This document shows positions 17,265-26,050 of a DNA stretch of 54,918 bases, piece by piece (the first letter of the stretch is position 1; every line of letters starts with the position of its first letter). The DNA lies in contig CALMOE010000039.1 in NCBI GenBank assembly GCA_937871715.1, positions 1 through 54,918 on the forward strand, read 5' to 3'. The translations under genes were made by a program, and so were the position numbers. Below the pieces are notes generated by a model that worked only from the letters and a program-made list of their open reading frames with translations, was not told the DNA's origin and did not search any database. The DNA is from an uncultured Geobacter sp. GTDB lineage: Bacteria; Desulfobacterota; Desulfuromonadia; Geobacterales; DSM-12255.

Positions 17265-18085
17265 GCAAGATAAGAGCAATAAAGATGCTGGGGCAGAACT
17301 TCCTCGTCGACCGAAGCGTGGTCAGCCGTATCGTAGAGCTGGTTGCCCCTTCGCCAGGGGATAACATCCTGGAGATAGGCCCTGGGCAGGGTGCAATGAC
17401 CCGCGAACTGGTAGCCTCCGGTGCCAATGTTGTGGCCGTGGAGCTTGACCGTCGCCTGGCGCCGCTTTTGGCAAACGAATTTGCGGGAAATGACAACTTC
17501 ACGGTCATCGAGGCTGACATCCTCGACACTGACCTTGCAGAACTTCTCGGCAGCAGTAGCGGCTCCCCCTGGAAGGTGGCCGCCAATCTGCCCTACAACA
17601 TCTCTTCCCAGGTACTCCTAAAATTCCTCGACACACCGCAACTCTTCTCCCACCTGGTGCTGATGCTGCAAAAGGAGGTTGGGGACAGGCTTGCTGCCCC
17701 GCCGGCATGCAAGGAGTATGGAATTCTCACACTCTTCAGCCGCCTTCATTTCGACGTTTGTCGGGAGTTCATCGTCAAACCGGGGGCATTCCACCCGGTC
17801 CCCAAGGTCGACTCGGCCGTTCTCAGCTTCAGGCCTCTTACGAAACCTAGAGCTGATGTTGGAGATGAGCTGCTCTTCAGGAGGGTTGTCAAGGCGGCCT
17901 TCAACCAGCGTCGAAAAACCCTGTGGAACTGCCTCAGGTCTGCCAATCTGCTTGATGGGAGCGAACAGCTGGCAAAAGTAATGTCAACCTGCGCAATAGA
18001 TCCTGGTCGACGTGGGGAAACCCTCTCCCTGGAGGAGTTTGCCACCCTGACAAGGGGGATTCTGGCGGCAAAGGGATCAACCTGA
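17261..18085 (+). CDS. rsmA: 16S rRNA dimethyladenosine transferase RsmA (KsgA)
   Basis: The 274-residue SAM-dependent enzyme dimethylates A1518 and A1519 of 16S rRNA in late 30S assembly. It has GQNFLVD near the start, the SAM-binding motif EIGPGQGAMT, and the catalytic NLPYNISSQ motif, followed by the C-terminal helical domain with FNQRRKTL. The GTG start at 17261 overlaps the tsaD stop. An internal ATG eight codons later would remove the conserved N-terminus. Confidence 0.96.
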   Translation: MSKIRAIKMLGQNFLVDRSVVSRIVELVAPSPGDNILEIGPGQGAMTRELVASGANVVAVELDRRLAPLLANEFAGNDNFTVIEADILDTDLAELLGSSSGSPWKVAANLPYNISSQVLLKFLDTPQLFSHLVLMLQKEVGDRLAAPPACKEYGILTLFSRLHFDVCREFIVKPGAFHPVPKVDSAVLSFRPLTKPRADVGDELLFRRVVKAAFNQRRKTLWNCLRSANLLDGSEQLAKVMSTCAIDPGRRGETLSLEEFATLTRGILAAKGST

Positions 18086-18158
18086 AAATAGTGGAACCTC
18101 CCCGCTTTACTGTGCTATATAACCAATTCTGCAATCATCCAACCAGTGGAGTAATTTA

Positions 18159-19520
18159 ATGAAGATTTCTGTCATCGGCAGCGGCTATGTAGGCCTGGTT
18201 GCAGGAGCCTGCTTTGCCGAAAGCGGCAACAGCGTCATCTGCGTGGATATAGACGAGGCCAAGATCGATGGTCTCAAGCAGGGGAACATCCCCATATACG
18301 AGCCGGGCCTGAAGGAGATGGTGCTGCGCAACAGCGCCGAGGGGCGTCTAAGCTTTACAACCGACATCGAAGCTGCAGTCAAAGCGTCGCTGATCAACTT
18401 CATCGCAGTTGGGACCCCCCCGGGAGAGGACGGTTCTGCGGACCTTCAGTACGTCATAGGCGTCGCCAGCAACATCGGCCGCAACATGCAGGGGTACAAG
18501 ATAGTAGTCGATAAGTCCACCGTTCCGGTTGGCACGGCCGACAAGGTAAAAGCCGCCATCCAGGAAGAGCTGGACAAGCGCGGGGTCAGCTTCGAATTCG
18601 ACGTTGTCTCCAATCCCGAATTCCTCAAGGAGGGGGCGGCTATCGACGACTTCATGAAACCCGACCGTGTGGTCATCGGCACCGACAACGTGCGCACCGC
18701 CGAAATCATGAAGGAGCTGTACGAACCGTTCATGCGCAAGAATAACCGGATGATCGTCATGGACATCCGCAGCGCCGAGATGACCAAGTATGCGGCCAAT
18801 GCCATGCTGGCAACCCGCATCTCCTTCATGAACCAGATCGCCAACCTGTGCGAAAGGATGGGAGCAGATGTGGCTGCGGTGCGCGAAGGGATTGGTTCAG
18901 ACTCCCGCATTGGCTACGATTTCCTCTTTCCAGGCCCGGGTTACGGCGGTTCCTGTTTTCCAAAGGATGTCAAAGCATTGATCAAGACGGCGGAGGAGTG
19001 CTCTTACGACTTCCTTCTCCTCAAGGCGGTGGAGGAGGTCAACGAGCGGCAGAAGCAGGTGCTTTCGCGCAAGGTCCTGGCTCTTCTCGGCGAAGGGGAG
19101 CAAAGATCCCTTGCTGGCAAGCGTATCGCCTGTTGGGGTCTATCTTTCAAGCCGCGCACCGACGACATGCGCGAGGCCCCATCACTGACGATCATAGACA
19201 CCCTCCTTGCCCATGGGGCCCAGGTCCTTGCCCATGACCCGGAGGCGATCAGGGAGGCGCAGAAGTATTTCGGCGATAGGATCAGCTACAGCCACAACCA
19301 GTACGAAATACTCACAGAAGCCGACGCCCTGGTGATAATCACCGACTGGAACGAGTACCGCAACCCGGATTTCGACCGGATCGCCTCCGAGCTTAAGAGC
19401 CCACTGGTCATAGACGGCCGCAACCTCTACAGACCGGAGAGGATGAAGGAAGCTGGCTTCACCTATGTACCCCTAGGACGTAACGGCAACACCACCGTTG
19501 CCAGCGGAGGTGATAATTGA
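18159..19520 (+). CDS. ugd: UDP-glucose 6-dehydrogenase
   Basis: The 453-residue NAD-dependent enzyme oxidises UDP-glucose to UDP-glucuronate. It begins with a Rossmann motif ([14 protein letters not shown]), contains [11 protein letters not shown], and carries the catalytic Cys266 in GGSCFPKD. The UDP-binding C-terminal domain with [16 protein letters not shown] is intact. It is immediately followed by uxs, whose start overlaps its stop by one base, so the pair makes UDP-xylose for envelope glycans. Confidence 0.96.
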   Translation: MKISVIGSGYVGLVAGACFAESGNSVICVDIDEAKIDGLKQGNIPIYEPGLKEMVLRNSAEGRLSFTTDIEAAVKASLINFIAVGTPPGEDGSADLQYVIGVASNIGRNMQGYKIVVDKSTVPVGTADKVKAAIQEELDKRGVSFEFDVVSNPEFLKEGAAIDDFMKPDRVVIGTDNVRTAEIMKELYEPFMRKNNRMIVMDIRSAEMTKYAANAMLATRISFMNQIANLCERMGADVAAVREGIGSDSRIGYDFLFPGPGYGGSCFPKDVKALIKTAEECSYDFLLLKAVEEVNERQKQVLSRKVLALLGEGEQRSLAGKRIACWGLSFKPRTDDMREAPSLTIIDTLLAHGAQVLAHDPEAIREAQKYFGDRISYSHNQYEILTEADALVIITDWNEYRNPDFDRIASELKSPLVIDGRNLYRPERMKEAGFTYVPLGRNGNTTVASGGDN

Positions 19521-20449
19521 TGCGTACTCTTGTTACCGGTGGAGCAGGCTTTATCGGTTCCCATCTCTGCCAGCGCCTTCTCGACAATGGAGACGAGGTG
19601 ATCTGCCTCGACAACTTCTTCACCGGCAGCAAGGCGAACATCGGCCATCTCCTGGGCAACAACCGCTTCGAACTGATCCGTCACGACATCATCGAACCGA
19701 TCCTCCTAGAGGTGGACAGGATCTACAACCTCGCCTGCCCAGCCTCTCCGGTACACTACCAGTACAACCCGGTGAAGACGGTGAAGACCAGTGTGATGGG
19801 CACCATAAACATGCTCGGCATGGCCAAGCGGGTAAAAGCCCGCATCCTCCAGGCCTCCACTTCAGAAGTATACGGAGACCCCCAGGTTCACCCACAAAGG
19901 GAGGAGTACTGGGGGAACGTCAACCCCATCGGTATCAGAAGCTGCTACGACGAGGGGAAACGTGTAGCCGAAACGCTGATGATGGACTATCACCGTCAAA
20001 ACGGTGTCGACGTGCGCATCGTGAGAATCTTCAACACCTATGGACCGCGCATGGCACTGAACGACGGCAGGGTGGTTTCCAACTTCATCATCCAGGCTCT
20101 AAAGGGTGAGGACATAACCGTTTACGGCGACGGCAGCCAGACCAGATCATTCTGCTACGTCGAAGACCTGGTCAGCGGCCTCATTGCCATGATGGGCAGG
20201 GACGGATTCACAGGCCCCGTCAATCTGGGGAATCCTGCGGAGACTACCATTCTGGAGTTCGCCGAAAGGATCATCTCCCTAACCGGGAGCGGATCCAGAA
20301 TAGTCTTCAAAGAACTACCGGCAGACGACCCCAAGCAGCGCCAGCCTGACATAACCCTTGCAGGCGAAATGCTCGGCTGGCGGCCACAGATTCCGGTTGA
20401 AGAGGGCCTGAAGAGGACCATCGACTACTTCAGGGGAAAGCTCAACTAA
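19520..20449 (+). CDS. uxs: UDP-glucuronate decarboxylase (UDP-xylose synthase)
   Basis: The 309-residue short-chain dehydrogenase-type enzyme converts UDP-glucuronate to UDP-xylose with bound NAD. It has [10 protein letters not shown] at the start, the characteristic [22 protein letters not shown] with the catalytic Ser, and the YxxxK pair Tyr143/Lys147 in SCYDEGKR. The ATG at 19520 is favoured over the TTG three bases earlier because GGAGGTGAT lies at good spacing. Adjacent ugd supplies its substrate. Whether xylose enters LPS or exopolysaccharide is not shown here. Confidence 0.94.
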   Translation: MRTLVTGGAGFIGSHLCQRLLDNGDEVICLDNFFTGSKANIGHLLGNNRFELIRHDIIEPILLEVDRIYNLACPASPVHYQYNPVKTVKTSVMGTINMLGMAKRVKARILQASTSEVYGDPQVHPQREEYWGNVNPIGIRSCYDEGKRVAETLMMDYHRQNGVDVRIVRIFNTYGPRMALNDGRVVSNFIIQALKGEDITVYGDGSQTRSFCYVEDLVSGLIAMMGRDGFTGPVNLGNPAETTILEFAERIISLTGSGSRIVFKELPADDPKQRQPDITLAGEMLGWRPQIPVEEGLKRTIDYFRGKLN

Positions 20450-20471
20450 AGCAAGGAGCTTCTTTTAAGCA

Positions 20472-20780
20472 ATGCAGAAAAGGATGTACATCATCCCAGG
20501 ACTGGCGGTCACCTTCATCCTCTACTTCACCATTTTCGGTGAAAGGGGGCTCCTGCGCATCTACCACCTGAACAAGGAGAAGCAGCTGGTTCAGCAGCGC
20601 CTTGAGTCAATCAAGGCAGAGAACATGAAGCTGATCCGGGAGGTTGATGCCTTGAAAAACGACCGTCGCTACCTTGAGAGTATTGCCAGGAGGGATTTTG
20701 GCATGGTGCGCAGGAATGAAGTTATCTACCAATTCCCGCCCCAGCAGCAGAAACAGGTGGAAGTGGAAAAGACGCCGTAA
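20472..20780 (+). CDS. ftsB: Cell division protein FtsB (DivIC/septum formation initiator family)
   Basis: The 102-residue bitopic protein has one N-terminal membrane helix (about 8-24) followed by a coiled coil (about 35-65, KEKQLVQQRLESIKAENMK) and the conserved ESIARRDFGMVRRNE segment. This is the FtsB layout; FtsB joins FtsL and FtsQ at the septum. It lies between uxs and argS. Confidence 0.85.
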   Translation: MQKRMYIIPGLAVTFILYFTIFGERGLLRIYHLNKEKQLVQQRLESIKAENMKLIREVDALKNDRRYLESIARRDFGMVRRNEVIYQFPPQQQKQVEVEKTP

Positions 20781-20839
20781 TCAGCAGCGGCAAAACCCCA
20801 CCTTGACAAGTAAACAGTTTGCAAAGAGAAGGAGCAGTC

Positions 20840-22528
20840 GTGACCATCAGAGAAATCGTCCGCGAATTAGTCAGAAAAGGGCTGGAGGAGTGCTACGCAT
20901 CCGGCAGCCTGAGTTCCGGAGAGATACCGTCAATAGTCATAGAAACCCCGGCCAACAGGGAGCATGGCGACTTTGCCACCAATGCTGCCATGCAGCTGGC
21001 CAAGGCCGAGCGCAGAGCTCCCAGAGGTGTAGCAGAAGCGATCATGGCAGCCATCACTGCATCGTCGGACCTCTTCGAGAATATTGAGATCGCGGGGCCA
21101 GGATTCATCAATTTCACCCTGAAAAAGAGCGCATGGCAGCAGTTGTTACCGCAAATAGAAACAAGCGGTGTAGAGTACGGCTGCTCCAACAGCGGCAATG
21201 GGAAGAAGACACAGGTGGAGTTTGTCAGCGCCAACCCGACCGGCCCGCTGCACATCGGACACGGCCGGGGAGCGGCCATCGGCGACACCATCTGTCGCCT
21301 CCTCAAGGCAACAGGCTGGGATGTGACTAGGGAGTTCTACTACAACGATGCAGGGCAGCAGATATCCAACCTGGCGCTATCCGTTCAGGCCCGCTGCCTG
21401 GGAATAGAGCCTGATGACCCGCGCTGGCCCAATGACGGTTACCAGGGTGAGTACATCAAGGACGTTGCCCGCGCCTATCTGGCCGGAGAGACGGTCCATG
21501 CCGGCGACCAGCATGTGACCGCGGCAGCCGACGCGGAAAACATCGATGAGATCCGCCGTTTCGCAGTGGCATACCTTCGCCGTGAGCAGGACCAGGACCT
21601 TCAGGCATTCGATGTGGGGTTTGACAACTATTTCCTCGAATCCAGCCTCTATGCCGAAGGCCAGGTTGAGCAGACAGTGCAACGGCTTGTCGGCAGCGGC
21701 CATACCTACGAGCAGGACGGAGCCCTCTGGCTACGTACAACCGATTTCGGCGACGACAAGGATCGGGTGATGCGCAAGTCCGAGGGGGGGTACACCTATT
21801 TCGTCCCTGATGTCGCCTATCACCTCAACAAGTGGCAACGCGGTTTCGTCAGGGTGATCAACGAGCAGGGTGCAGATCACCACAGCACCATAACCCGGGT
21901 CAGGGCAGGTCTGCAGGCTCTCGATGCGGGGATACCAAAGGGTTGGCCCGAGTACGTGCTCCATCAGATGGTAACTGTCATGCGTGGCGGCGAGGAGGTG
22001 AAGATCTCCAAGAGGGCCGGCAGCTATGTTACCCTGAGAGACCTCATAGACGAGGTGGGGAGGGACGCCACCCGCTACTTCTTCATCATGCGCAAACCCG
22101 ACTCCCAGCTGGTCTTCGATATTGACCTGGCGAAACAGCACTCCTCGGACAACCCGGTCTACTACATCCAGTATGCACATGCCAGGATCTGCCGTATCTT
22201 CGAGAGCGCTGCCGAAGGTGGGAGCATGCCCGACCTGTCATCACCCCAATTGGAACTACTCGGCACAGCTGAGGAGCTAAACATCATCCGCATGCTGGCA
22301 GCATTCCCGGAAACCGTTCAAGGAGCTGCAGACAACTTCGAACCCCACCGCATCGCCTCGTATCTCCATGACCTGGCTGGTGAGCTGCACGCCTTCTACA
22401 ATAAGCACCGTGTACTCGGCGAGGACAAGGATCTGACTGCTGCCCGGCTTTACCTGCTGGACAGGGTCAGGCAGACAATTGCCAACGCCTTGGCAATGCT
22501 TGGGGTCACGGCACCGGAGAGAATGTAG
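20840..22528 (+). CDS. argS: Arginine--tRNA ligase
   Basis: The 562-residue class I synthetase has the N-terminal Add-1 domain, the signature [15 protein letters not shown] with HIGH at 138-141, the KISKRAG region in place of a canonical KMSKS, and an all-helical anticodon-binding C-terminus. A TTG at 20819 is possible but the GTG at 20840 is preferred, since AAGGAG lies seven bases upstream and the conserved N-terminus begins there. Confidence 0.96.
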   Translation: MTIREIVRELVRKGLEECYASGSLSSGEIPSIVIETPANREHGDFATNAAMQLAKAERRAPRGVAEAIMAAITASSDLFENIEIAGPGFINFTLKKSAWQQLLPQIETSGVEYGCSNSGNGKKTQVEFVSANPTGPLHIGHGRGAAIGDTICRLLKATGWDVTREFYYNDAGQQISNLALSVQARCLGIEPDDPRWPNDGYQGEYIKDVARAYLAGETVHAGDQHVTAAADAENIDEIRRFAVAYLRREQDQDLQAFDVGFDNYFLESSLYAEGQVEQTVQRLVGSGHTYEQDGALWLRTTDFGDDKDRVMRKSEGGYTYFVPDVAYHLNKWQRGFVRVINEQGADHHSTITRVRAGLQALDAGIPKGWPEYVLHQMVTVMRGGEEVKISKRAGSYVTLRDLIDEVGRDATRYFFIMRKPDSQLVFDIDLAKQHSSDNPVYYIQYAHARICRIFESAAEGGSMPDLSSPQLELLGTAEELNIIRMLAAFPETVQGAADNFEPHRIASYLHDLAGELHAFYNKHRVLGEDKDLTAARLYLLDRVRQTIANALAMLGVTAPERM

Positions 22529-22531
22529 ACC

Positions 22532-22987
22532 ATGGTCATAGACTACAGCGAGCGCCGCCAGTCAAAGCGTGTGCAGCCGGTTCGCCCGCAAAGGCCTTCT
22601 GTCTGGCCTTACATCCTCCTCATTCTTTCCATGCTCACAGTAGCCTACCTCCTCGGCATAGCCACAGGCTGGTACCTGCTACGGCCGGGGGGCAGATTCT
22701 ACAAAACAGAACAAAAACCCGAGGCAGCAGCAGCCAAACCTGCCGCCCCCCCCAGTCAAGGAGCAACAGCCGCCCAGTCTTCTCCACCACAGGCTCAGCA
22801 GAGCACACAGCCCCAGCAACCGTCGGGCGCCACTCCTCCAGCCGACAAGGGGGCACAGATGCCGCTGACTTTTTACAATACCCTGCAGAAGGGGAACAAG
22901 GAGCTCATGGGGACCGGCATAAACCAGCCCAAGGAGGGGCAGGGTGGAAACCCTCCCCAACATTCAGCACCCGCTCCCGGACATTGA
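22532..22987 (+). CDS. Membrane-anchored Pro/Gln-rich protein, apparently a SPOR protein lacking the SPOR domain
   Basis: The 151-residue protein has a short basic cytoplasmic part, one membrane helix (about 25-48) and a long Ala/Pro/Gln-rich periplasmic linker, then PLTFYNTLQKGNKELMGTGIN. That last segment is typical of the stretch that precedes a SPOR peptidoglycan-binding domain in division-related proteins. No SPOR domain follows; the frame ends 20-odd residues later and the next gene begins four bases on. It sits between argS and the M50 protease gene. Function is unknown; a septal role is only inference. Confidence 0.7.
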   Translation: MVIDYSERRQSKRVQPVRPQRPSVWPYILLILSMLTVAYLLGIATGWYLLRPGGRFYKTEQKPEAAAAKPAAPPSQGATAAQSSPPQAQQSTQPQQPSGATPPADKGAQMPLTFYNTLQKGNKELMGTGINQPKEGQGGNPPQHSAPAPGH

Positions 22988-22990
22988 CCG

Positions 22991-23671
22991 ATGGAAAACT
23001 TTCTCCTAAAATTATCCATAATGCTCGTGCCGGGGCTCATGGCCATTACCTGTCATGAGGTGTCACACGGATTCATCGCCAACCGGTTTGGTGATCCTAC
23101 TGCCCGCTCCCTGGGTCGCCTGACCCTGAACCCCCTCAAGCACCTGGACATCATCGGCACGTTAATGGTGATAATCGTCGGCATAGGCTGGGCCAAGCCT
23201 GTTCCGGTCAACTTCGGCAACCTGCGCAACCCGAAGCGGGACATGATCTGGGTGGCCGCGGCAGGTCCGCTGACTAACACCATCCTCGCAGCCCTTTCAG
23301 CAGCCCTGCTGCGTCTTTTGACAAACCTGTCCGCACCCCTTTCCGACGGCTCCTGGCTGCAGTTTTTCATCGACCCGGTGGTGCAGATGCTGGCATTTTC
23401 GGTTTATATCAACCTGCTTCTGGCCATCTTCAACCTGATCCCCCTACCACCCCTGGATGGTGGCAGGGTCCTGGTTGGGCTGCTCCCATACCGGCAGGCC
23501 GCCGCACTGGCCAGGATCGAGCCATACGGCATGATCATCATCATTGCCCTGGTTTTCTTCACCGACCTTTTCAGTCATATCATTCTCCCATTTCTCGCCC
23601 TGGGGATACACCTTCTGGCAGGGCCACAGAGCAGGCTTGTCTTTGCAGTCACCCAATATTTGATGCGATAA
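22991..23671 (+). CDS. Site-2 protease family (M50B) membrane metallopeptidase
   Basis: The 226-residue polytopic protein has the zinc motif HEVSH near residue 22 and the second-metal-ligand motif PLPPLDGGRVL near 155, within about six membrane helices. There is no PDZ domain, so it belongs to the short M50B group rather than RseP. Such proteases cut membrane-embedded substrates, but the target cannot be read from context; the neighbouring genes are trpS and scpAB, an arrangement common in this lineage as I recall. Confidence 0.9.
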   Translation: MENFLLKLSIMLVPGLMAITCHEVSHGFIANRFGDPTARSLGRLTLNPLKHLDIIGTLMVIIVGIGWAKPVPVNFGNLRNPKRDMIWVAAAGPLTNTILAALSAALLRLLTNLSAPLSDGSWLQFFIDPVVQMLAFSVYINLLLAIFNLIPLPPLDGGRVLVGLLPYRQAAALARIEPYGMIIIIALVFFTDLFSHIILPFLALGIHLLAGPQSRLVFAVTQYLMR

Positions 23672-23683
23672 GGAGTTTGCATT

Positions 23684-24667
23684 ATGCATAACAGACGGGT
23701 TGTCAGCGGCATGAGGCCGACTGGCAAGCTTCACCTTGGACACTTCCACGGCGTACTGGCCAACTGGCTGCAGCTGCAGCAGGAGTACGACTGTTTTTTC
23801 TTTGCCGCGGACTGGCACTCCCTGACAACTGAGTACAACAACACGGAAGGTATCGCCGATAGCATCCGTGACATGGTACTGGACTGGCTCGCCTTCGGCA
23901 TAGACCCGCAACAGAGCGTGATTTTCTGCCAGAGCGCCGTACCGCAGCACGCCGAGCTAAACCTCATCCTCTCTATGATCACCCCTGTATCCTGGCTGGA
24001 GCGCAATCCAACCTACAAGGAGATGCAGGAGAATCTTGCAGCAAAGGATCTGTCAACCTTCGGCTTTCTCGGTTATCCGGTACTGATGGCTGCCGACATA
24101 ATTCTCTACAAGTCTGCAAGGGTTCCGGTCGGCCATGACCAGCTCCCCCACCTGGAGATAACCAGGGAGATAGCCCGTCGCTTCAACTACCTTTACGGCG
24201 AAGTATTCCCCGAACCGGAGGCGCTCCTCACCGAATCCCCGAAGGTCTTAGGTCTCGACGGGCGCAAGATGAGCAAATCCTACGGCAATGCGATCTTCCT
24301 TTCAGAATCAGCAGATGAGACACGCAAGAAGGTGATGTCCATGGTCACGGACACCCAGAGGGTGAGAAAAAGCGACCCAGGTGATCCGGAGCGCTGCGTA
24401 GCCTACTCCCTGAACAATACATACCTGAGCAATGACCAGAAGGAGGAGATCGGGGTTGCCTGCAGGGGTGCACAGATCGGCTGCGTAGAGTGCAAGAAGA
24501 TCCAGGCAGAGGCGCTGGTCACAGCCCTCGAACCTTTCCGTTGCCGCCGTGATGAGCTCACCTCTAACCCTACAATGGTTGACGACATCCTTGCCGACGG
24601 CAGCCGTCGCGCAGCCCTTTCGGCGGCAGAAACCATGCAGCAGGTCAGGGGGGCCATCAGGGTCTGA
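23684..24667 (+). CDS. trpS: Tryptophan--tRNA ligase
   Basis: The 327-residue class I synthetase has SGMRPTGKLHLGH at the N-terminus (HIGH-type signature HLGH) and RKMSKSYGNAI at about 194-203. The length is normal for bacterial TrpS. Its stop overlaps the scpA start by one base. No T-box or tryptophan leader is visible before it; it is probably transcribed with the M50 gene 12 bp upstream. Confidence 0.96.
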   Translation: MHNRRVVSGMRPTGKLHLGHFHGVLANWLQLQQEYDCFFFAADWHSLTTEYNNTEGIADSIRDMVLDWLAFGIDPQQSVIFCQSAVPQHAELNLILSMITPVSWLERNPTYKEMQENLAAKDLSTFGFLGYPVLMAADIILYKSARVPVGHDQLPHLEITREIARRFNYLYGEVFPEPEALLTESPKVLGLDGRKMSKSYGNAIFLSESADETRKKVMSMVTDTQRVRKSDPGDPERCVAYSLNNTYLSNDQKEEIGVACRGAQIGCVECKKIQAEALVTALEPFRCRRDELTSNPTMVDDILADGSRRAALSAAETMQQVRGAIRV

Positions 24668-25488
24668 TGCTGTCAAACTCCCAGGAGCAAAGCACCCTCT
24701 TTGGCGATGAATCATCCATAGCCTGTCTAGTCAGGACTGAGGCTTTCGAGGGACCACTAGACCTGCTTCTCCACCTCATCAGGAAGAACGAGGTGGATAT
24801 CTACAACATCCCCATTGCCGAGATCTCCAGACAGTATCTTGACTATCTGGAGGTTATGCGCGAACTCAATCTGGATATCGCCGGCGAGTTCCTGGTAATG
24901 GCATCCACACTCATCCAGATAAAATCGCAGATGCTTCTCCCAAACCCTGTTGAGACTGGCAGCGAGGAGGAGCAGGGGGAAGATCCCCGGGCAGAACTGG
25001 TCAGGCGACTGCTGGAGTATGAAAAGTACCGCCATGCTGCCCAGGAGCTGTCTTCCCGCCAACTGCTCGACAGGGATGTCTTTGCCCGTAACTTTGCTTC
25101 GCCTGACTTGGAAGCGCTTGAACCGGAAGAGTCTTTTGCCGAAGTTGAAATCTTCGACCTGGTAGACGCCTTCAGGCGTATTCTTTCAAGAGCCCCCAAG
25201 GAGAGTTTTCACGAGGTGGGCTCTGAGAACATCAGCATTGCCGACCGGATCAGCGACATCCTCGATTTTATCCAGGGAAAGGAGTTGGTCTCCTTCGAAG
25301 AGCTGTTCCTCGGCAATCTGACAAGGGAGTTCATAGTAGCCACTTTTCTGGCGGTGCTGGAACTCTGCCGCCTGAAGATGATCAAGCTCACCCAGGTGGA
25401 GAACTACAGCGACATCTGGATAAGAAGTGCCGTCCTCCCTGAGGAGGGGCAGTCAACGGAGTTGCACATTGACACAGATTATGCTTAA
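24667..25488 (+). CDS. scpA: Segregation and condensation protein ScpA
   Basis: The 273-residue kleisin bridges the SMC heads with ScpB in chromosome segregation. The N-terminus EAFEGPLDLLLHLIRKNEVDIYNIPI is the ScpA hallmark in part (FEGPLDLLLHLI), and a C-terminal winged helix follows an acidic middle region. It overlaps trpS by one base and scpB by eight, so the complex is produced from coupled genes. SMC itself is not in the window. Confidence 0.95.
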   Translation: MLSNSQEQSTLFGDESSIACLVRTEAFEGPLDLLLHLIRKNEVDIYNIPIAEISRQYLDYLEVMRELNLDIAGEFLVMASTLIQIKSQMLLPNPVETGSEEEQGEDPRAELVRRLLEYEKYRHAAQELSSRQLLDRDVFARNFASPDLEALEPEESFAEVEIFDLVDAFRRILSRAPKESFHEVGSENISIADRISDILDFIQGKELVSFEELFLGNLTREFIVATFLAVLELCRLKMIKLTQVENYSDIWIRSAVLPEEGQSTELHIDTDYA

Positions 25489-26041
25489 AGGACTAATAGA
25501 GAGCCTTCTCTTCGTCTCCGAAACCACTCTCTCCCTGGACCGCATCTCCACCCTGCTGGAAGAGTTTGAGCGGGACGACATTAAAAAGGCCATTGCCGCC
25601 ATTGGCGAAGAGTGCAACGCCGAGGGTAGGGGGGTGGAACTGGTGACAGTCGCCGGCGGCTACCAACTGCGCAGCAGACATGAATATGCCGATTACATCA
25701 GGAGACTGAAGCGGGTAAAGCCCGTACGCTTCAGCCCTTCTTCCCTGGAGACCCTGGCAATCATCGCCTATCGCCAGCCTGTCACCAGGGCGGAGATCGA
25801 GTACCTCCGCGGCGTCGACTCCGGTGGTGTACTGAAAAATCTTCTGGACAAAAAACTGGTCCGCATTCTGGGCAAGAAGGACATACCTGGCAAGCCCCTT
25901 ATCTACGGCACATCGAGGGAGTTCATGGAGACTTTCAACCTGAAGGATCTGGCCAGCCTGCCGACGCTGCGGGAAATTCAGGAGTTGGCCGAAGGTGGGA
26001 GCGATGCAGAGCAGGTGCCGCTCCCTCTGCCGGATGAGTAG
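25481..26041 (+). CDS. scpB: Segregation and condensation protein ScpB
   Basis: The 186-residue partner of ScpA contains two winged-helix units, with LETLAIIAYRQPVTRAEIE and RGVDSGGVLKNLL as family signatures. The start at 25481 (MLKGLIES) is favoured over an in-frame ATG at 25427, which would extend far into scpA and add non-family sequence. The ATG lies inside the scpA 3' end, eight bases before its stop is completed. Confidence 0.94.
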   Translation: MLKGLIESLLFVSETTLSLDRISTLLEEFERDDIKKAIAAIGEECNAEGRGVELVTVAGGYQLRSRHEYADYIRRLKRVKPVRFSPSSLETLAIIAYRQPVTRAEIEYLRGVDSGGVLKNLLDKKLVRILGKKDIPGKPLIYGTSREFMETFNLKDLASLPTLREIQELAEGGSDAEQVPLPLPDE

Positions 26042-26050
26042 GTTGGATGG

